From: Deinococcus sp.
Lineage (GTDB): Bacteria > Deinococcota > Deinococci > Deinococcales > Deinococcaceae
Direction of reading: 5' to 3'
NCBI GenBank assembly: GCA_030524065.1
Contig: JAUNHF010000033.1
Span: 1-11,059, forward strand
DNA length: 11,059 nucleotides
The notes beneath the pieces are model-generated. The model worked only from the letters and a program-made list of their open reading frames with translations. It ran no database searches and was not told the origin of the DNA. Shown here in pieces: positions 5,949 through 11,059 of the stretch (positions within the stretch are counted from its first letter, which is position 1; each line of letters begins with the position of its first letter). The position numbers and the translations under genes were made by a program.

Positions 5949-6670
5949 GCCCCAAACGAATCGTGGCGCGGGTCCACCACGCCCGCAAGGTGCACCGCAA
6001 GGTGCAGACCAAGGTGCGTACGCCCAAGGCCCAGGAGCAGTATCAGCGGGCACGCTTCGCCACCCCCAAGGAGCGGGCCATGCAGCGGGCCGCCCACTTT
6101 CTGGCCGACAACGCCGAGGACCATGAAGAGCAGCGCACCGACGCCACCACTGCCTGGACGGCGCAGGCGAGCCAGCTGGAACCGGTAGACGGCAGCTGGG
6201 AGCTGAGCCCCGAACACGAAGACCTGCGTGAGTCCCTCAGCAACGACCCTATCGTCAATACCGTCACGATGCCGGCTTTTGCGCTGCTGCTGCTGATGAC
6301 CCTGCTGATGTTCTGGCGCGGGCACCAGCTGCCCGGCGGCGGCTTTGTGGGCGGCGCCCTGACGGTCTGTGCCCTGCTGCTGTACCGCATTTCTGCCCAC
6401 AGCAGCGCACTGAACATCAACTTCACCCGCCTGATTCCACTGGGGCTGAGCATCGCCTTTATGACCGGCTTGGTGCCCTACTTGCTGAACAAGGGCTTTC
6501 TCAAGAGCGATTACGGCTACCTGACCACCTTCGTGACCGGCGAATTCGAGTGGGCCAGTGCCATGCTATTTGACCTGGGCGTGTTTCTGACGGTGCTGGG
6601 CGGCGCCATGACCATCACCGAGAGCCTGATTGACATCGCGCCCACGGAACTGACGGAGGACGACCGCTGA
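5945..6670 (+). CDS. mrpB: Na+(K+)/H+ antiporter subunit MrpB with about 100-residue N-terminal extension
   Basis: Residues 101-241 are a normal MrpB core of about 140 residues with four predicted membrane helices. The core contains the hallmark GHQLPGGGFVGG (126-137) and the FDLGVFLTVLGGAMTIT block (209-225). MrpB is an essential small subunit thought to help form the ion path next to MrpA. The first 100 residues are an added hydrophilic region. Residues 1-55 are strongly basic (many Arg, Lys and His) and 56-100 are acidic, with no membrane segment. The start is firm: ATG 5945 overlaps the mrpA stop as ATGA and has GGGAGG five to six bases upstream. Typical MrpB proteins are about 140 residues, so the extension is unusual. 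I cannot assign it a function; it would face the cytoplasm if the first core helix begins there. Confidence 0.95.
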   Translation: MSPKRIVARVHHARKVHRKVQTKVRTPKAQEQYQRARFATPKERAMQRAAHFLADNAEDHEEQRTDATTAWTAQASQLEPVDGSWELSPEHEDLRESLSNDPIVNTVTMPAFALLLLMTLLMFWRGHQLPGGGFVGGALTVCALLLYRISAHSSALNINFTRLIPLGLSIAFMTGLVPYLLNKGFLKSDYGYLTTFVTGEFEWASAMLFDLGVFLTVLGGAMTITESLIDIAPTELTEDDR

Positions 6671-7224
6671 TGGAGACGATTTTTGCTTTTGTGATCGCCA
6701 TTCTGGTGGGCGTCGGGGTCTTTATGCTGCTGTCGCGCGTGATCGTGCGCGTGGTGATCGGGCTGTCGTTCATCTCGTATGGGGTCAACCTCGCCATCCT
6801 GACAGCCGGCGGACTGCGCCAGGATTCGCCCCCGCTGCTCAGCGAGCCGGCCCCCCACGTGGACCCGTTGCCGCAGGCCCTGATTCTGACTGCCATCGTG
6901 ATCGGCTTTGCCACCACGGCGCTGCTGCTGACCGTCGCCATCCGCGCCTATCAGGTCGCCGGGCACGACGACGTGGCGGCCTTCGGAGACAACCTGGCCG
7001 ACGACCCCAGCAACGCCGACGGCCAGCAGGCGGATTCCAGCCACCCCAGCCCCGACATTCCCGATACCGAAGTATTTGAGCCGGCCCCAGGGTCCAATGA
7101 AATGATCCTGCTCAGCGCCCGCAGCGAGCTGCGCCGCGCCACGCAAGGCCGGGCGCCTCAAGGCGGGGCCTCTGAAGAGCAGCCCCCTGGGCAACGGCCC
7201 CAAGACCAGAAGGAGAATTCATGA
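6670..7224 (+). CDS. mrpC: Na+(K+)/H+ antiporter subunit MrpC with hydrophilic C-terminal tail
   Basis: Residues 1-97 form the NuoK-like MrpC core with three membrane helices. Signatures are RVVIGLSFISYGVNLAIL (27-44) and the HVDPLPQALILTAIVI block (63-78). The usual length is about 113 residues. This protein has 184, the excess being a polar tail from about 98 onward rich in Asp, Pro, Gln and Ser, with no membrane segment. MrpC works with MrpA and MrpD in cation/proton exchange. ATG 6670 shares its A with the mrpB stop (TGATG) and has GGAGG about ten bases upstream. The tail looks disordered and of unknown role. Confidence 0.95.
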   Translation: METIFAFVIAILVGVGVFMLLSRVIVRVVIGLSFISYGVNLAILTAGGLRQDSPPLLSEPAPHVDPLPQALILTAIVIGFATTALLLTVAIRAYQVAGHDDVAAFGDNLADDPSNADGQQADSSHPSPDIPDTEVFEPAPGSNEMILLSARSELRRATQGRAPQGGASEEQPPGQRPQDQKENS

Positions 7225-8894
7225 GCGTGACTGACCCGACCCTGCTGGGCTGGCCCCTGCCCGGAGCCGAGTCGGCGCTGCCCGCCGCGCCGGTGATTCT
7301 GGCGCTGGGCACCGGCCTGCTGCTGATGCTGCCGCTGAACCGCGCCGCCAAAGTGGCCCTTTCGGTGGGCAGCACCCTGCTGATGGTGTTGCTGTCGGCC
7401 CTGCTGGTATGGGCCACCAACGACGGCACCATCCTCAGCCACACCATGGGGGCCTGGGCGGCGCCCTTTGGCATTGTGCTGGTGGCCGACCACCTCAGCG
7501 CCTGGATGAGCCTGCTGACAGGCGTTTCTCTGCTGATGACCGTGCTGTATACGGCCGCGTTTCCCGACCGGGTGCGCGAGCAGTACCACCTGTTCGCCCT
7601 GCTGCACCTGCTGGGTGCTGGCGTACAGCTGTCGTTTCTGACCGGCGACCTGTTCAACCTGTTCGTGGCGTTCGAGGTGATGCTGGTCGCCAGCTACGCG
7701 CTGAGCGTACTGGGCTCGACCCGCGAGCAGCTGCGCGAAGGGTTTCGCTACATCGTGATGAACCTGGTGGCCTCGGCCCTGCTGGTCGCCACCTGCGGCA
7801 TGATCTACGGCCTGCTGGGCACGCTCAACATGGCGCACCTCGCGCAGCGGGCCGCCGAACTGGGCCCCAACCATTACGTGACCGCCTTTAGCACCCTGCT
7901 GCTGATCGTGTTCGCGTCCAAATCAGCGCAGTTTCCGCTGGGCTTCTGGCTGCCGGGCACCTATCCAGCCGTGCCGGTGGCCGTCGGCGCCTTTTTCGGG
8001 GCCATCCTGACCAAAGTGGGCATCTACGCCCTGATCCGCACCTTCAGCACCATGTTTACCCAGGAGCCGTACATCGCCCAGATCACTCTGCTGCTTTTGG
8101 GCAGCGTCACCATGCTGTTTGGGGCGCTGGGGCTGGTCTCGCAGCGCGAGTGGCGGCGCATCCTGTCGTTCGCGGTGGTCACTTCGGTGGGCTACATGGC
8201 ATTCGGCCTGGGCATCGGCACGCCCGAAGCACTGAGCGCCACGCTCTTTTACATGACCGTCAGCGTGCTGGTGACTTCGGCCATGTTCCTGCTGGCCGGC
8301 GTGGCTGAAAAAGCCACCGGCACCAGCTACATCACCGTGCGCGGCATGCTGGAACGCCAGCCGATGTGGGCCGCCGCCTTTATGCTGGGAGCGCTGACCA
8401 TCGCGGGCCTGCCGCCTACGGGCGGCTTTATCGCCAAATTTGCGCTGGTCAAGGCCGGCTTCGCGGCCGGCGGCCCCCTCACCCCGCTGATCTACCTGGG
8501 CATTTTGAGTGCGCTGCTCAGCTCGCTGATTATCCTGTATGCCATGCTCAACATCTGGCGCGGGTTTTTCTGGGGTAAGGCCGCCAAAGACAAGGAAGTT
8601 CAGCCGCAGACGGTGCCGCTGCGCCAGCAAGCACCCATGCTGCTGGCGATGCTGACGGTGGCCGCCACGGCGCTGGCCGCCGGCCCCCTGGGACACCTGA
8701 CCAGCCGGGCGGCGGCGCAGCTGGCCGACCCTCAGCAGTACGTCAGCGGAGTGCTCGGAGATGAGCCGGTCCAGATTCCGCCGGCCCCCGCCCCCGGCGA
8801 CACCGCACCCGCCGACCACCCTTCATCCATTTCTTCCGCAGAGCCTTTATCTGCGCCACACGCGGCGCCCGCGACCGAGGAGGAGCATCCATGA
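7221..8894 (+). CDS. mrpD: Na+(K+)/H+ antiporter subunit MrpD
   Basis: This is the second large antiporter-like subunit, related to NuoM/NuoN, with 557 residues and many membrane helices. Conserved charged positions for proton transfer are visible: E152 in VAFEVMLVASY, K234 in FASKSAQFPLGFWLP and K265 in AILTKVGIYAL. The segment GLPPTGGFIAKFALVKAGF follows near 395. The family core ends at about residue 514, after the PQQYVSGVL motif that closes typical MrpD proteins of about 490-500 residues. The remaining 40-odd residues are a Pro/Ala/Ser-rich acidic tail. The start ATG 7221 overlaps the mrpC stop as ATGA and follows AAGGAG by five to six bases. Confidence 0.97.
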   Translation: MSVTDPTLLGWPLPGAESALPAAPVILALGTGLLLMLPLNRAAKVALSVGSTLLMVLLSALLVWATNDGTILSHTMGAWAAPFGIVLVADHLSAWMSLLTGVSLLMTVLYTAAFPDRVREQYHLFALLHLLGAGVQLSFLTGDLFNLFVAFEVMLVASYALSVLGSTREQLREGFRYIVMNLVASALLVATCGMIYGLLGTLNMAHLAQRAAELGPNHYVTAFSTLLLIVFASKSAQFPLGFWLPGTYPAVPVAVGAFFGAILTKVGIYALIRTFSTMFTQEPYIAQITLLLLGSVTMLFGALGLVSQREWRRILSFAVVTSVGYMAFGLGIGTPEALSATLFYMTVSVLVTSAMFLLAGVAEKATGTSYITVRGMLERQPMWAAAFMLGALTIAGLPPTGGFIAKFALVKAGFAAGGPLTPLIYLGILSALLSSLIILYAMLNIWRGFFWGKAAKDKEVQPQTVPLRQQAPMLLAMLTVAATALAAGPLGHLTSRAAAQLADPQQYVSGVLGDEPVQIPPAPAPGDTAPADHPSSISSAEPLSAPHAAPATEEEHP

Positions 8895-9577
8895 GCGGAC
8901 TGGGCCTGAATTTTCTGATCGCTGTCACCTACGCCCTGCTGATGGGCCATCTGGGCCTGCGCGAGATGACCACCGGCTTTTTGGTCGGCCTGATTATCCT
9001 GAACCTGTTTCCCAGAGCGCTGAACGCCGAGCTGTACGTGGCCCGTGGGCGGGCCGTGTCGCGCTTCTTGACCTTTTTCTTCAAGTCACTCCTGATCGCC
9101 AACGTGCAGGTGGCCCTGATGGCCCTGCAACGCCGGCCCAAGCTCACGCCGCTGATTATTGACGTGCCGCTCAAGTTTGAGTCTCAGGCGATGCAGACCC
9201 TGCTGGTCGCCACCATTACCCTGCTGCCCGGCACGGTGGCGATGGGCTTCAGCGCCGACCGCTCGGTGATGTACGCCCACTCCATCGGGATTTCCGATCC
9301 CGTAGAGGTCCGCAGTTCGATTATTGAGGTGGAGTACTACATTCTGGACATCATGTTCCCGCTGGATTACCCCGGCGGGCACAAGCAGGCGCTGGAGCGG
9401 GCCGCCGAGCGCGCCACCCACCTGGCCGCCGCCCTGACCGACGCTGCCAAGCGCGCCGGCGGCGACGAAGCCCTCAGCCCGGCCCACGCAGCAGGCCAGC
9501 AGGAGCAGCGCGGCGCGGCGCTGTCCACGGAACATGCCAAATTGCAGGAAATCGTAGACGAGGTGAAACAAACATGA
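8891..9577 (+). CDS. mrpE: Na+(K+)/H+ antiporter subunit MrpE with C-terminal extension
   Basis: Residues 1 to about 160 match MrpE. Two membrane helices lie at the N-terminus, followed by RRPKLTPLIIDVPL (81-94) and the family block TITLLPGTVAMGFSADRSVMY (108-128). MrpE has no counterpart in the NADH dehydrogenase core and is needed for assembly and activity of the Mrp complex. Usual length is about 160; this protein has 228. The extra 68 residues are predicted helical and rich in Ala, Glu, Gln and Lys, possibly a cytoplasmic amphipathic or coiled segment. The start ATG 8891 overlaps mrpD as ATGA and has GAGGAGGAGC upstream, the strongest Shine-Dalgarno in the operon. Confidence 0.95.
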   Translation: MSGLGLNFLIAVTYALLMGHLGLREMTTGFLVGLIILNLFPRALNAELYVARGRAVSRFLTFFFKSLLIANVQVALMALQRRPKLTPLIIDVPLKFESQAMQTLLVATITLLPGTVAMGFSADRSVMYAHSIGISDPVEVRSSIIEVEYYILDIMFPLDYPGGHKQALERAAERATHLAAALTDAAKRAGGDEALSPAHAAGQQEQRGAALSTEHAKLQEIVDEVKQT

Positions 9578-9834
9578 TCATCAATCTGGCCCTGGCGATT
9601 GTGTCGCTCTCGGCGCTGCTGGTGTCGCTGCGGGTGCTGCGCGGCCCCAGCTGGGGCGACCGCATCATGGCGTTCGACTTTCTGGGGATGAACTTGGTGG
9701 TGCTGTTTGCGCTGCTGGCGGTCAAGACCGGGCTGATGGCGATGCTGGACGCCACCGTGCTGCTCAGTCTGCTGGCCTTTTTGTCCACCGTTGCCATGAC
9801 CCGTTACCTGCTGCTGGGCCGGGTGATGAAATGA
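9574..9834 (+). CDS. mrpF: Na+(K+)/H+ antiporter subunit MrpF
   Basis: This 86-residue protein has three membrane helices. The family signature RGPSWGDRIMAFD (23-35) is intact, including the acidic residue D35 considered important in MrpF. Length is normal and there is no extension, unlike the other subunits. MrpF sits with MrpG in the part of the complex proposed to carry Na+. ATG 9574 overlaps the mrpE stop as ATGA, with GAGGTG about eight bases upstream. A role in organic anion efflux has been reported for MrpF in some bacteria, but nothing here points to it specifically. Confidence 0.96.
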   Translation: MIINLALAIVSLSALLVSLRVLRGPSWGDRIMAFDFLGMNLVVLFALLAVKTGLMAMLDATVLLSLLAFLSTVAMTRYLLLGRVMK

Positions 9835-10298
9835 GCGACTTCCTGCGTGAACTCGGCGCCCTGATGACCGCCTGGGACATCAAACCGCTGCGCGACCTGC
9901 CCATTTTGTTTGGCTCGGTGTTCGTGCTGACCGCTGCCATCGGGGTGCTGCGCTTTCCCGATCTGTACACCCGGCTGCACGCCAGCTCCAAGCTGGTCAC
10001 GCTGGGCTCGGCAGGCATTTACCTGGGCGTGGCCGCCGATTTCAGCGACGTGGCCGCCTTTACGCGGGTACTGGCCGTGCTGCTGTTTCAGTTTCTGACC
10101 ACGCCGCTCAGCGCGTATCTGATTGCTCAGGCAAGCTACCTGCGCGGGCTGCCGGCTGTGCTGCACACCCCCGACGAAGGCAAGGCCGACGCCTGGGACA
10201 TCTTCGGAGCGGCGCAGGAGATCACCCAGATTCGCCGCTTGCAAGCCGCGCAGCCAGACGAAGAAAGCCCTGCTGCGCCGCCCTCCGGCCAGGGCTAA
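9831..10298 (+). CDS. mrpG: Na+(K+)/H+ antiporter subunit MrpG
   Basis: This 155-residue last subunit of the operon has three membrane helices. The hallmark IGVLRFPDLYTRLHA (37-51) and the downstream TTPLSAYLIAQAS block (90-102) identify it. A short N-terminal lead (1-20) and a hydrophilic C-terminal tail of about 45 residues (from about 110) are added to the core. ATG 9831 overlaps the mrpF stop as ATGA with only a weak GGGTG upstream, so its translation probably depends on coupling. No hairpin with a T-run follows the TAA stop (10296-10298), so transcription may continue toward pilT or end by another route. Confidence 0.96.
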   Translation: MSDFLRELGALMTAWDIKPLRDLPILFGSVFVLTAAIGVLRFPDLYTRLHASSKLVTLGSAGIYLGVAADFSDVAAFTRVLAVLLFQFLTTPLSAYLIAQASYLRGLPAVLHTPDEGKADAWDIFGAAQEITQIRRLQAAQPDEESPAAPPSGQG

Positions 10299-10364
10299 GA
10301 GGCCAGCACTGGAGGTTGGGGCCAGGATTCGGGAAATGAGGGAGGCGTGTAAGACCCGCGCCCC

Positions 10365-10370
10365 TAAGCT
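10365..10370 (+). promoter_or_regulatory. Possible -10 box TAAGCT for pilT
   Basis: TAAGCT ends nine bases before ATG 10380, and no Shine-Dalgarno sequence lies between them. A start site six or seven bases downstream would give a leader of only two or three bases, in effect a leaderless mRNA. No TTGACA-like -35 box is seen at the usual distance. It would let pilT be transcribed separately from the mrp operon 81 bases upstream. Confidence 0.4.
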
Positions 10371-10379
10371 ACGGGCAAT

Positions 10380-11059
10380 ATGACCGTTTCCCAGCCCCCT
10401 CTACCCAACCAGAGCCTGGAGCAGCCCCAGACCGCTGGGCCAGACCAGGCCACCCAGACCAAAGCGCAGTTCGACGCCCTGCTGGCCGACATGGTTCAGC
10501 GGGGGGCGTCCGACATTCACCTGCGGGCCGGCAGCCTGCCCGCCGCCCGCATTGACGGCGAAATCATGCGGTTTGGCGAGGAACGCCTCAGCCCGCAGCT
10601 GATGGAACACTTCGCGCAGGTGATGCTGCCCACCCAGCTGATGTGGGGCACCTTCGTGGAAAAGCGCGACCACGACTTCGCCTACTCGCTGCCCGGCGTG
10701 GCCCGCTTCCGGGTGAACGCCTACTTCCAGCGCGGCAGCGTGGGCCTGATCATGCGCGTGATCGAGGACAAGCCCATTCCCACCTTTGAGCAGCTGGGGT
10801 TGCCGCTGGACGTGTTCGAGGAACTGAGCAAGCACGAGCGCGGCCTGATTCTGGTGACCGGTCCCACCGGCAGCGGCAAGACCACCACCCTCGCCAGCCT
10901 GCTGGACCACATCAACGCCCGCGACGCCGTGAACATCGTGACGCTGGAAGACCCCATCGAGGTGCTGCACCGCGACAAGAAGGCCATGATGATTCAGCGC
11001 GAGCTGGGCGCCGACACCCAGAGCTTTTCCAACGGCCTGCGCGCCGCCATGCGCCAGGA
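10380..11059 (+). CDS. pilT: PilT-type twitching motility ATPase, 3'-truncated by the window edge
   Basis: The first 226 codons of a secretion/retraction ATPase are present; the gene runs off the window. PilT is the hexameric cytoplasmic motor that depolymerises type IV pili for twitching and DNA uptake. After a Pro/Gln-rich N-terminus of about 30 residues comes the PAS-like N-domain with GASDIHLRAG (42-51) and ARIDGE. The ATPase domain shows Walker A GPTGSGKTT (161-169) and the Asp box LEDPIEVLH (189-197), and ends at LRAAMRQ, just before the Walker B. The motif GASDIHLRAG..P..RIDG and the short N-domain fit PilT or PilU better than the PilB extension ATPase. ATG 10380 is chosen because TAAGCT lies nine bases upstream and the family N-domain follows in frame; it has no Shine-Dalgarno. 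Confidence 0.93.
   Translation, partial: MTVSQPPLPNQSLEQPQTAGPDQATQTKAQFDALLADMVQRGASDIHLRAGSLPAARIDGEIMRFGEERLSPQLMEHFAQVMLPTQLMWGTFVEKRDHDFAYSLPGVARFRVNAYFQRGSVGLIMRVIEDKPIPTFEQLGLPLDVFEELSKHERGLILVTGPTGSGKTTTLASLLDHINARDAVNIVTLEDPIEVLHRDKKAMMIQRELGADTQSFSNGLRAAMRQ

Noticed and set aside
7158..8819. Minus-strand frames opposite mrpD (7158-7874 and 7923-8819)
   Set aside because: They have the same Gln/His/Gly-rich antisense composition as the frame opposite mrpA and no recognisable motifs.
10299..10379. Intrinsic terminator between mrpG and pilT
   Set aside because: CCAGCACTGG and a few short GC pairings occur, but none forms a long stem followed by a T-run.

Overview
The window looks like chromosomal DNA of a Deinococcus-type bacterium (Deinococcota). 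The evidence is high G+C coding sequence with strong C/G third positions, a UvsE-type UV damage endonuclease, a PilT ATPase, and several genes whose start codon sits 6-9 bases after a TANNNT -10 box with little or no Shine-Dalgarno sequence. That leaderless style is well known in Deinococcus. No rRNA, tRNA, insertion sequence, integrase or CRISPR array was found.

Layout. Positions 1-1119 (+) hold the end of a glutamine amidotransferase (PabA/TrpG type) overlapping an aminodeoxychorismate lyase-like PabC, so this is a p-aminobenzoate (folate) unit. A short AT-richer gap (1120-1229) separates it from two genes on the minus strand. One is an unassigned 237-residue protein (1230-1943) that I tentatively compare with Csf3/Cas5-like RAMP proteins. 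The other is uvsE (2006-2923). A 565-base region (2924-3488) then divides uvsE from the divergent mrp operon. It holds no convincing ordinary gene, but it has many inverted repeats, a possible three-way-junction leader RNA and a possible 30-codon leader ORF.

Positions 3489-10298 (+) are a complete seven-gene mrpABCDEFG operon for a multisubunit Na+(K+)/H+ antiporter. Every junction overlaps by 1 or 4 bases, which indicates tight translational coupling. Six of the seven subunits (all but MrpF) carry hydrophilic extensions beyond the usual core, the largest being about 100 residues at the N-terminus of MrpB. After a short gap, the 5' two thirds of a pilT-like gene runs off the right edge (10380-11059).

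Functionally the window combines folate precursor synthesis, light-independent excision repair of UV lesions, cation/pH homeostasis and type IV pilus retraction. The most unusual parts are the possible regulatory leader of the mrp operon, the enlarged Mrp subunits and the orphan gene at 1230-1943. All claims rest on reading the sequence and on remembered family features; no search or folding program was run.
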